A stretch of DNA of 11,461 nucleotides from an uncultured Labedella sp. (lineage in GTDB: Bacteria; Actinomycetota; Actinomycetes; Actinomycetales; Microbacteriaceae): the NCBI GenBank assembly GCA_934636065.1, contig CAKTZW010000026.1:1-11461 (forward strand). The letters run 5' to 3'. Made by a program: the position numbers and the translations under genes. Shown piece after piece: positions 6,869 through 11,461 of the stretch. How positions within the stretch are numbered: position 1 is the stretch's first letter; every line of letters begins with the position of its first letter. The notes below the pieces were generated by a model that searched no databases, was not told where the DNA came from, and saw nothing but the letters and a program-made list of their open reading frames with translations.

Positions 6869-7942
6869 TCAGGACCCGCTGTAGAACTCCGGGTAGCCGT
6901 CGCTCACGACATCCCACACGGTGATGTCTCCGTCGACGATCCGCTGCTCGAGGTCCGCGACGGCGTCGATGGTCTCCTGACCGATCGCGTCCTTCGTGAA
7001 CTCGAAGTCGCTGAGGCCGACGCCGTCCTCGGCGAGGCCGAGGTTGAGGGTCTCACCGCCGGGGAACTCGCCGTCGGCGTACTGGCCGAGGATCGTCTCC
7101 ATCGCGACGTCGGTCTTCTTGAGCATGCTCGTGAGGACGCTTCCGGGGGCCACGGCGTCCTGGTTCGCGTCGACGCCGATCGCGTAGCGACCCGCGTCCT
7201 CGGCGGCCTGGATGACACCGGCACCCGTGCCGCCGGCGACGGCGTACACGATGTCCGCGCCCTGCTCGAACATCGACTCGGCGAGCTGCTGGCCCTTCGT
7301 CGGGTCCGCGAAGTCGTTGGAGTAGGCCGTGAGCACCTCGACGTCCGGGTCGACGTCCATCGCGCCCTGGATGAAGCCGACGAGGAACTTGTCGATGCCG
7401 GTCGACTGCGTGCCGCCGATGACGCCGATCACCTTCTCCTCGTTGATCTTCGGGTCGTCCGTGTTGACGGTGTGCATCGCGGCGAGCGCCCCGGCGAGGT
7501 ACGAGCCCTGCTGCTCCTGGAAGAGGACCGACGCGACGTTGTCGCCCGCCGCCTCCGCGTTCACGAGCACCCAGTTCGTGTCGGGGTAGTCGCCCGCGAC
7601 GGCGGGGAGCACCTCGGCGTGCGAGTACTCGAGGTCGATCACGATGCCCAGTCCCTCGTCACCCGCCCGGCGCAGGATCTGCTCGCCCTGCCCCACCACG
7701 TCGTCCGACTCGATCGGCGTCCCCTCGATGCCGTACTCCTCGAGTCCGCTCTCGAAGCCGGAGTAGGCGAGGTCGTTGTACGACTCGTCGCCGAGTCCAC
7801 CCTGAGCGACGACGAGGGCGGCCGAGCCGACGTTCCCGTCGCCCGATCCGCTCGAGCCGCTATCGGTCGTCGTGCTCGAACAGGCGCTCAGAAGCAGCAA
7901 GGCCGCCGCCGGTGCGAGAGCCAGAGCGGGTCGAATCTTCAT
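6869..7942 (-). CDS. BMP-family ABC transporter substrate-binding lipoprotein
   Basis: This 357-residue protein has a classic lipoprotein signal: MKIR, a hydrophobic stretch, and lipobox LSAC with the lipidated Cys at residue 21. A Ser/Thr/Gly linker follows (22-38). The mature domain matches the BmpA/Med/PnrA-like periplasmic-binding family: GGLGDESYNDLAYSGFE near the mature N-terminus, VIGVIGG and FLVGFIQGAMDVDPDVEV in the centre, GADIVYAVAGGTGAGV, and IGVDANQDAVAPGSVLTSM near the C-terminus. Characterised members bind purine or pyrimidine nucleosides, so the operon probably imports a nucleoside-like compound. GGAGG lies 5 nt before the ATG at 7940-7942. The gene start lies inside the regulator gene, overlapping it by 83 nt, and the signal peptide rules out a later start. 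The protein would be anchored on the outer face of the cytoplasmic membrane. Confidence 0.92.
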   Translation of the reverse strand: MKIRPALALAPAAALLLLSACSSTTTDSGSSGSGDGNVGSAALVVAQGGLGDESYNDLAYSGFESGLEEYGIEGTPIESDDVVGQGEQILRRAGDEGLGIVIDLEYSHAEVLPAVAGDYPDTNWVLVNAEAAGDNVASVLFQEQQGSYLAGALAAMHTVNTDDPKINEEKVIGVIGGTQSTGIDKFLVGFIQGAMDVDPDVEVLTAYSNDFADPTKGQQLAESMFEQGADIVYAVAGGTGAGVIQAAEDAGRYAIGVDANQDAVAPGSVLTSMLKKTDVAMETILGQYADGEFPGGETLNLGLAEDGVGLSDFEFTKDAIGQETIDAVADLEQRIVDGDITVWDVVSDGYPEFYSGS

Positions 7943-8711
7943 GGTGTCCTCCGGAGGAAAGGGATGAGGGGGCGAAGGTGATGTGGTACAGGTACTGCGT
8001 CCCGAGGTATCGGGCCCGGACGACCTCGACGAGGCGGCCGGTCGCATCGCGCGAGGCGCGGACGATCTCGATGAGGGCGACGCCCTCGTCGACGCCCAGG
8101 TGCTCGGCGTCGCGTGCATCGGCGTTGATGGCGCGGAGCGACTCCTCGCCGGAGTCGAGGTGGACGCCGTTGCGGCGGAGCGCCTCGTAGAACGAGAAGT
8201 CGGGCCGCGCCGTCGACTGCTCCGTCATGCCGATCGTCTCGGCGACGTCGGCCGGCACGAGGGTCCGGTGGATGCCGACGGGCTGGTCGCCGACCGTTCG
8301 GAGACGCTCCACCACGACGAGGGCCTCCTCGGGAGCGAAGGCCGACGACGGCCGGTCCGGGGCACCCGCCGCGATGGACTCGAACGAGAGCAGCGTGCTC
8401 CCGGGGGTGAGGCCGAGGCCGTGCACGTGCTCGGAGAAGCTGTTGAGCTCCGGGAGCTGCCGTTCCATGGGCCGGGCGTTGACGAACGTGCCCTTGCCCT
8501 GACGGCGCGTGACGACGCCACGGTCCACGAGCGTGTCGAACGCCTTGATGACGGTCGCCCTGCTGAGGCGGTTCTCGGTCGCGAGCACGTTCTCGCTGGG
8601 GAGCAGGTCGCCCGGCCGCAGCTTCTCGAGTGCGATGAAGTCCTCGAGAGCGTTTGCGAGCTGCACGTACAGCGGCTGCTCGCCGCGCCCGTGCTCAAGG
8701 TCTACGCGCAT
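7860..8711 (-). CDS. GntR-family transcriptional regulator with UTRA ligand domain
   Basis: This 283-residue protein has a winged-helix GntR domain at residues 11-80 (PLYVQLANALEDFI, LPSENVLATE, LSRATVIKAFDTLVDRGVV, the wing RQGKGTFV). A HutC/UTRA-type effector domain follows from about 90 to 247 (SFSEHVHGLGLTPGS, ERLRTVGDQPVGIHRTLV, YEALRRNGVHLDSGEES, ARYLGTQYLYHITF). Such proteins usually repress neighbouring catabolic genes until a small ligand binds. The ATG at 8709-8711 is preceded by AGGA at 8 nt. Residues 248-283 are a polar tail, of which the last 27 residues are encoded by DNA that also encodes the binding protein's signal peptide. The stop (TAG, 7860-7862) is therefore beyond the next gene's start. 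It most likely controls the whole operon, including itself. Confidence 0.9.
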   Translation of the reverse strand: MRVDLEHGRGEQPLYVQLANALEDFIALEKLRPGDLLPSENVLATENRLSRATVIKAFDTLVDRGVVTRRQGKGTFVNARPMERQLPELNSFSEHVHGLGLTPGSTLLSFESIAAGAPDRPSSAFAPEEALVVVERLRTVGDQPVGIHRTLVPADVAETIGMTEQSTARPDFSFYEALRRNGVHLDSGEESLRAINADARDAEHLGVDEGVALIEIVRASRDATGRLVEVVRARYLGTQYLYHITFAPSSLSSGGHHEDSTRSGSRTGGGLAASERLFEHDDR

Positions 8712-8730
8712 GGTTCGGGTCCTCTTCGTC

Positions 8731-8756
8731 CACTCAACCGCTTGTCCGGTCAAGTG
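8731..8756. promoter_or_regulatory. Candidate operator for the GntR regulator (inverted repeat)
   Basis: CACTCAACCG (8731-8740) and CGGTCAAGTG (8747-8756) match as an inverted repeat at 8 of 10 positions with a 6-nt spacer. Nested in it, CTTGTCCGGTCAAG (8741-8754) is palindromic at 12 of 14 positions. The element lies 19-45 nt upstream of the regulator's ATG, where binding could block transcription or elongation. Dyad sites are the normal targets of GntR dimers, but which of the two overlapping dyads is used is not clear. Confidence 0.45.
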
Positions 8757-8820
8757 AACACTAAGCGAACGGCGGCCCACAAGAGCGGGACGAAATCTGC
8801 ATTAAACACAGCGTTCACAA
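8754..8820 (-). promoter_or_regulatory. AT-rich stretch with likely operon promoter and repeated motif
   Basis: This is the least GC-rich part of the 214-nt divergent intergenic region. On the minus strand TTTAAT (8801-8806) resembles a -10 box and would place transcription start near 8794, giving a leader of about 80 nt that contains the inverted repeat at 8731-8756. No convincing -35 box is seen. TAGTGT (8758-8763) is a weaker alternative. The nonamer GTGAACACT (plus strand, 8754-8762) recurs as GTGAACGCT on the minus strand (8810-8818), flanking this region in opposite orientation. Confidence 0.3.
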
Positions 8821-8883
8821 TCCGGGTGCCGGCGATCCGACCTCCGCCCCCGCCGCCGGCTTCGCGCGGGCGAGTCCGGGCGA

Positions 8884-8889
8884 TAGCCT
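8884..8889 (+). promoter_or_regulatory. Candidate -10 box for the methyltransferase
   Basis: TAGCCT fits the TANNNT actinobacterial -10 pattern. The position 17 nt upstream reads TTCGCG, a weak -35. Start of transcription near 8896 would give a leader of about 30 nt that includes the GAGAGG Shine-Dalgarno before ATG 8926. Confidence 0.4.
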
Positions 8890-8925
8890 GGTCGGCTCGA
8901 TGGTCGGGCGGAAGAGAGGTCCGAG

Positions 8926-9771
8926 ATGTCCGAACCGCTGGATCACCACCGGGAGGCGAACCGCGCCAACTGGGACGACCGGGCGACGCTGCATGGGGCG
9001 AGCGGCGGGCTCGGCTACGGGATCGACCGGTACGTACACGACCGATCCCTGCTGTCGGACGTCGTCCGATTCGATCGGGAGAGACTCGGAGACGTCGCCG
9101 GGTTGCGGACCGCTCACCTGCAGTGCCACATCGGTACGGACACGCTCTCGCTCGCCCGCCTCGGCGCCCGCGTCACGGGCCTCGATTTCTCCCCCGTCTC
9201 CGTGGAGAAGGCGCGCGACCTCGTCGCGCGGACGGGCGACGACGTCGACTTCGTCGAGAGCGACGTGTACGCGGCGACCGACGTCCTCGACGCCGGATCG
9301 TTCGACCTCGTGTACACGGGCATCGGTGCGCTGTGCTGGTTGCCGAGCATCGAGCGGTGGGCGGCGACAGTCGCGGCCCTGTTGCGCCCGGGCGGACGCC
9401 TGTTCATCCGCGAGGGCCACCCGATCCTCTGGGCCATGGACGAGACCATCGACGACGACCTGCACCTCCGGTTCCCCTACTTCGAATCGGAGGAGCCTCT
9501 CGAGTGGGACGACGACTCGAGCTACGTCGCCACCGACCGCCCGCTCACCGCGACGAAGACGTACGAGTGGAACCACGGCCTGGGCGAGATCGTCACGGCG
9601 CTGCTCGACCACGGCCTCGCCATCACCGGTCTCGTGGAGCACCGGAGCGTCCCGTGGGAGGCGCTCCCCGGCCAGATGGTCGCGACCGACGACGGCGAGT
9701 ACCGGCTCGCGGCGCTCGACGGGGTCGCGCCCCTCTCGTACACGCTCCAGGCGGTCAAGACGTCCGGCTGA
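8926..9771 (+). CDS. Class I SAM-dependent methyltransferase
   Basis: This 281-residue protein has a Rossmann-type methyltransferase core. Motif I appears as HLQCHIGTDTLSLARLGARV (64-83), followed by GLDFS with the acidic residue that holds the SAM ribose. Later come FVESDVY, the motif IV region FDLVYTGIGALCWL and a post-motif strand LLRPGGRLFIREGHP. Motif I has CHIGTD in place of the common GxGxG, a variant often seen in this actinobacterial methyltransferase group. The N-terminal HREANRANWDDRA is typical of the same group. The ATG has GAGAGG 6 nt upstream. It is transcribed divergently from the nucleoside operon. The substrate is unknown, and nothing ties it to the operon beyond adjacency. 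Confidence 0.88.
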   Translation: MSEPLDHHREANRANWDDRATLHGASGGLGYGIDRYVHDRSLLSDVVRFDRERLGDVAGLRTAHLQCHIGTDTLSLARLGARVTGLDFSPVSVEKARDLVARTGDDVDFVESDVYAATDVLDAGSFDLVYTGIGALCWLPSIERWAATVAALLRPGGRLFIREGHPILWAMDETIDDDLHLRFPYFESEEPLEWDDDSSYVATDRPLTATKTYEWNHGLGEIVTALLDHGLAITGLVEHRSVPWEALPGQMVATDDGEYRLAALDGVAPLSYTLQAVKTSG

Positions 9772-9786
9772 GACCGGCGCGGCTTG

Positions 9787-9792
9787 TAGGCT
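9787..9792 (+). promoter_or_regulatory. -10 box for an apparently leaderless small gene
   Basis: TAGGCT is followed by exactly 6 nt and then the GTG at 9799. A transcript starting at the usual distance from a -10 box would begin on the start codon itself. No Shine-Dalgarno is present between them and no clear -35 is seen. Confidence 0.5.
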
Positions 9793-9798
9793 CGCCGC

Positions 9799-9990
9799 GT
9801 GGACAAGGACGAGCGGGCGCGCCGGGCTGCGGAGCAGGAGGCACGCGCGCTCGCCGCGCTCGAGGCGATCAGGGCCGGCGGCGACGTCGGGCGGGCGTCG
9901 CAGGACTTGTCGAACGAGTTCACCGACCGGCACGCCGCGCGGTTCTCGTCGTGGCTGCGCCGCCTGTTCCGGCGCCCGCCCCGGGGCTGA
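9799..9990 (+). CDS. Small charged helical protein, 63 residues, unknown function
   Basis: The protein begins VDKDERARRAAEQEARALAA, is rich in Ala, Arg, Glu and Asp, and is predicted by eye to be mostly helical. It ends in a basic tail (FSSWLRRLFRRPPRG). No signal peptide, membrane segment or known domain is seen. Support for its being real comes from the TAGGCT -10 box 6 nt before the GTG, a 27-nt gap after the methyltransferase stop, and a perfect inverted repeat just after its TGA. The basic amphipathic C-terminus could touch nucleic acid or membrane (inference). I do not recognise a family. Confidence 0.6.
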   Translation: MDKDERARRAAEQEARALAALEAIRAGGDVGRASQDLSNEFTDRHAARFSSWLRRLFRRPPRG

Positions 9991-10003
9991 GAGCACGATC
10001 CGG

Positions 10004-10030
10004 ACCCGCCGACTCGCGGGGTCGGCGGGT
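10004..10030. terminator. Bidirectional terminator hairpin between convergent genes
   Basis: ACCCGCCGAC (10004-10013) and GTCGGCGGGT (10021-10030) form a perfect 10-bp stem with a 7-nt loop. The element fills the 49-nt gap between the stop of the small plus-strand gene and the stop of the minus-strand gene at 10040. There is no T-run on either side, as is common for high-GC terminators. Confidence 0.65.
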
Positions 10031-10039
10031 GTGCAGCCG

Positions 10040-10309
10040 TCAGCGAGCGGCGTGACCCGTCAGTGTCGGAAGCTCGATGACGTCTCCCCCGACGAGGGCG
10101 GTCATGCGCGTGATCTCGCGGCCGAGGACGATCGCCTCGACGCGGGCGCCGATGAGGTGACGGCGGGCGATGACGACGTCGGCGTCGGTGATGTCCCAGC
10201 CGAAACCGTCGCCGAGGTGCGCGATCTGCTCGGCGGGGAGGCGGTTCAAGAGGCGATCGGCCTTGAGCGCGGTGGTCCAGACGCTGTACTCGTCGATGAC
10301 GATGTTCAT
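10040..10309 (-). CDS. Hypothetical 89-residue protein
   Basis: The protein starts MNIVIDEYSVWTTALKADRL and ends LTGHAAR. It has no signal peptide or membrane segment and a balanced composition that alternates hydrophobic and charged residues, with short strands such as ARVEAIVLGREITRM and DVIELPTL near the end. I do not recognise a family. The ATG at 10307-10309 is preceded by GGAAGGA with 7-nt spacing, so the start is well supported. The coding strand continues open 5' of this ATG, but that part is antisense-like and lies over the upstream gene. It lies 137 nt downstream of the DUF2087 gene on the same strand, so the two could share a transcript. Its Shine-Dalgarno lies in one arm of a hairpin. 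Confidence 0.7.
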   Translation of the reverse strand: MNIVIDEYSVWTTALKADRLLNRLPAEQIAHLGDGFGWDITDADVVIARRHLIGARVEAIVLGREITRMTALVGGDVIELPTLTGHAAR

Positions 10310-10319
10310 GGTTTCGATC

Positions 10320-10341
10320 CTTCCGGGGGTCTCACCGGAAG
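10320..10341 (-). promoter_or_regulatory. Hairpin that can occlude the Shine-Dalgarno of the 89-residue gene
   Basis: In the minus-strand transcript CTTCCGG (10335-10341) pairs perfectly with CCGGAAG (10320-10326) across an 8-nt loop. The second arm supplies GGAAG of the GGAAGGA ribosome-binding sequence, 10 nt before the ATG. Folding would therefore hide the binding site. Whether it is regulated is inferred. Confidence 0.45.
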
Positions 10342-10389
10342 AGAGCCGCACCGTCGCCCGCGATGACGGCGAACGAGCCGGCGCAGCGG

Positions 10390-10422
10390 CCCCCTCTTCA
10401 GGGTGCGCGACGGTCGAGGGGG
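10390..10422 (-). repeat. Inverted repeat after the DUF2087 gene
   Basis: CCCCCTC (10390-10396) and GAGGGGG (10416-10422) form a perfect 7-bp stem with a 19-nt loop, 24 nt after the DUF2087 stop on the minus strand. It could be a weak terminator or an intercistronic structure. The long loop and lack of a U-run make either reading uncertain. The rest of the 137-nt gap shows no clear promoter. Confidence 0.25.
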
Positions 10423-10446
10423 TGACGACCGAACGCTCGACGGCGG

Positions 10447-11013
10447 TCAGCGCGCGACGGGCGCGTAGGTCGAGCCCGAGGCCGTGCGCTCCAGCAACTC
10501 GTGGTCCACGAGGTAGCGACGTAGGACCGCGACGTCGTCGGCGAAGCGTTCGAGCCGGGCGTTGACCTCCGGCTCGCTCAGCTCCTCTCCGGCCGTGAAT
10601 GCCTCGGAGGCGACCCATTCGAGCAGTTCCCGCCGCTCCGACGCCGACGCGGGGTACTGGTCGATCCGACCATCGCGGAGGAAGCGCTCGACACCCGTGG
10701 CGCGCTGCACGGGCTCGGCCGCGAGCATGGCGCGGAACATGTCGCCGGTGGCGACGAGGGTGCCGTCCCGATCCTCGACGAGTCCGCTGTCGGCGAGGTT
10801 CGCGAGCACGCGACCGAGTCGCCGTTCCCGCAGCCCCGTCGCCGCCTCGTCGACCGGCTCGCCGAGCACGATGCGGGCGTAGACGGATCGCGCGTCGTCG
10901 TTCGCGAGGATGCCGACGATGCGCCGCCACGCGTTGAGCTCGGAGTGGGCCCGCTGTCTCGCGCTCGAGGACGACTCGTTCTGGCGGCGTTCGGATCGGC
11001 TGAGCTCACTCAC
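10447..11013 (-). CDS. Winged-helix/DUF2087 domain protein, probable regulator
   Basis: This 188-residue protein has two parts. Residues 26-95 look like a winged helix-turn-helix (AWRRIVGILANDDARSVYARIVLG, then LGRVLANLADSGLVEDRDG). Residues 106-182 match the DUF2087 pattern: VERFLRDGRIDQYP, a Leu-Glu-Trp segment (LLEWVASEAF), LSEPEVNARLERFADDVAVLRRYLVD and a final LLERTASGSTY. DUF2087 occurs at the C-terminus of ArsR-like regulators, so DNA binding is likely, but no ligand is known. The start is the GTG at 11011-11013. No Shine-Dalgarno is present, and a TAGCGT -10 box ends 6 nt upstream, so the message is probably leaderless. The N-terminal 20 residues are polar and Ser/Arg-rich. Confidence 0.82.
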   Translation of the reverse strand: MSELSRSERRQNESSSSARQRAHSELNAWRRIVGILANDDARSVYARIVLGEPVDEAATGLRERRLGRVLANLADSGLVEDRDGTLVATGDMFRAMLAAEPVQRATGVERFLRDGRIDQYPASASERRELLEWVASEAFTAGEELSEPEVNARLERFADDVAVLRRYLVDHELLERTASGSTYAPVAR

Positions 11014-11019
11014 ACGACA

Positions 11020-11025
11020 ACGCTA
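11020..11025 (-). promoter_or_regulatory. -10 box for a leaderless DUF2087 transcript
   Basis: On the minus strand TAGCGT is followed by TGTCGT and then GTG. The 6-nt distance places the transcription start on the start codon. This matches the arrangement at 9787-9799. Confidence 0.45.
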
Positions 11026-11031
11026 GTACGA

Positions 11032-11051
11032 CCGGGCGACACCGCGCCCGG
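11032..11051. promoter_or_regulatory. Possible operator upstream of the DUF2087 gene
   Basis: CCGGGCG (11032-11038) and CGCCCGG (11045-11051) form a perfect inverted repeat with a 6-nt spacer. It covers the -35 region of the TAGCGT promoter, where a repressor dimer, possibly the DUF2087 protein itself, could bind. GC-rich repeats of this length can arise by chance. Confidence 0.25.
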
Positions 11052-11131
11052 CGTCATCCCCCCGTCGAGCGGAGTCCTGCCCCTCGCCAACTCGCGCCGA
11101 CTCACGTCGACGGCGGCGGGAGGACGACCAC

Positions 11132-11163
11132 TCGATCGATCGACCGACCCCGATCGATAGAGT
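11132..11163 (+). promoter_or_regulatory. Probable promoter of the FAA-hydrolase gene with palindromic repeats
   Basis: TAGAGT (11158-11163) fits a -10 box about 50 nt before the ATG at 11214. Just upstream lie the perfect palindrome TCGATCGATCGA (11132-11143) and a second CGATCGAT (11151-11158) that touches the -10 box. Both could be protein-binding sites. No clear -35 is seen. The remaining intergenic DNA (11052-11131 and 11164-11213) shows nothing else I can support apart from the GAGGA Shine-Dalgarno near 11201. Confidence 0.35.
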
Positions 11164-11213
11164 CTGACTGTTCCCGCTCCGCCATCTCCCACAACCCGAT
11201 GAGGACACGCAAG

Positions 11214-11461
11214 ATGAAGTTCGCCCGCCTCGGCCCGGTCGGCCACGAGATCCCCGTCCTCGTGGACGGAGACGCCACCTTCGATCTGTCCCCGCTGACG
11301 CCCGACATCGACGGTGACTTCCTCGCCGGTGACGGGCCGGCGCGCGCCGCGGAGGCGCGGGCGAACGGCCAGCTCGCCGAGGTCGCCGATGCCGCGTCCC
11401 TCCGGATCGGCGCACCGATCGCCCGGCCCAGCGCGGTCGTCTGCATCGGCATGAACTACGC
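11214..11461 (+). CDS. Fumarylacetoacetate (FAA) hydrolase family protein, N-terminal part
   Basis: The frame from ATG 11214 is open to the window edge (82 codons). It begins MKFARLGPVGHEIPVLVDGD, passes through DLSPLTPDIDGDFLA, and ends RPSAVVCIGMNYA. This is the N-terminal layout of FAH-family proteins, whose VxCIGxNYxxH segment opens the catalytic domain. Members cleave or isomerise beta-keto acids and related compounds, for example fumarylpyruvate or acylpyruvates, using a metal bound further downstream than this window. GAGGA lies 8 nt before the ATG. It is divergent from the DUF2087 gene. The substrate and length are not visible here. Confidence 0.82.
   Translation, partial: MKFARLGPVGHEIPVLVDGDATFDLSPLTPDIDGDFLAGDGPARAAEARANGQLAEVADAASLRIGAPIARPSAVVCIGMNY

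Noticed and set aside
7948..7957. Perfect palindrome CCTCCGGAGG over the binding-protein ribosome site
   Set aside because: With no loop it cannot fold into a hairpin, and it follows from a GGAGG site preceded by Pro/Ser codons. No regulatory meaning can be supported.
8926..9771. Methyltransferase as part of the nucleoside pathway
   Set aside because: It is divergent, has its own promoter-like box, and belongs to a broad family. Adjacency alone does not support a functional link.
7983..10055. Plus-strand open frame of 690 codons spanning the regulator and methyltransferase
   Set aside because: It runs antisense through the GntR gene, crosses the promoter region and then shadows the methyltransferase in another frame. 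No domain is visible.
1..11461. tRNA, rRNA, CRISPR arrays, transposases or phage genes
   Set aside because: None found by reading. No tandem direct repeats with spacers, no transposase or integrase motifs and no cloverleaf-like sequence were noticed.

Overview
The window is very GC-rich. Its genes have G/C at most wobble positions, start on GTG as well as ATG, and overlap by 1-4 nt, and two transcripts look leaderless with TANNNT -10 boxes. This points to an actinomycete, probably a Micrococcales/Microbacteriaceae-type organism. The placement is inferred from style, not from a marker gene.

Positions 76-8711 (minus strand) hold one tightly packed operon, read from right to left. It begins with a GntR/UTRA regulator. 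Next comes a complete BMP-type (BmpA/Med) ABC importer of the kind known for nucleosides: a lipoprotein binding protein, a double-ATPase subunit and two RbsC/YufP-YufQ-like permeases. Four catabolic genes follow: an isochorismatase-type cysteine hydrolase, a PfkB sugar/nucleoside kinase, a PNP/Udp-family nucleoside phosphorylase and a SIS-domain sugar isomerase. Most junctions overlap (ATGA, GTGA, TGATG), which suggests translational coupling. A simple reading is import of a nucleoside or nucleoside-like compound, cleavage by phosphate, then kinase and isomerase steps on the sugar and hydrolase action on a base-derived or other amide. The exact substrate cannot be read from the sequence.

The most unusual points in the operon are these. 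The two permeases lie in one uninterrupted 679-codon frame, although the second keeps its own Shine-Dalgarno and ATG. The regulator's 3' end overlaps the binding-protein gene by 83 nt. A 13-bp RNA hairpin sits between the binding-protein and ATPase genes. Imperfect operator-like inverted repeats lie upstream of the regulator.

Positions 8712-8925 are a divergent regulatory region. On the plus strand follow a class I SAM-dependent methyltransferase (8926-9771) and a 63-residue charged small protein (9799-9990) that appears to be leaderless. A perfect 10-bp inverted repeat separates these from two minus-strand genes: an unrecognised 89-residue protein (10040-10309), whose Shine-Dalgarno can be occluded by a hairpin, and a winged-helix/DUF2087 protein (10447-11013), also apparently leaderless. 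The window ends inside the start of a plus-strand fumarylacetoacetate-hydrolase-family gene (11214 onward). The first ~75 bases are ambiguous: they may be the start of another operon gene on the minus strand or the end of a plus-strand gene.
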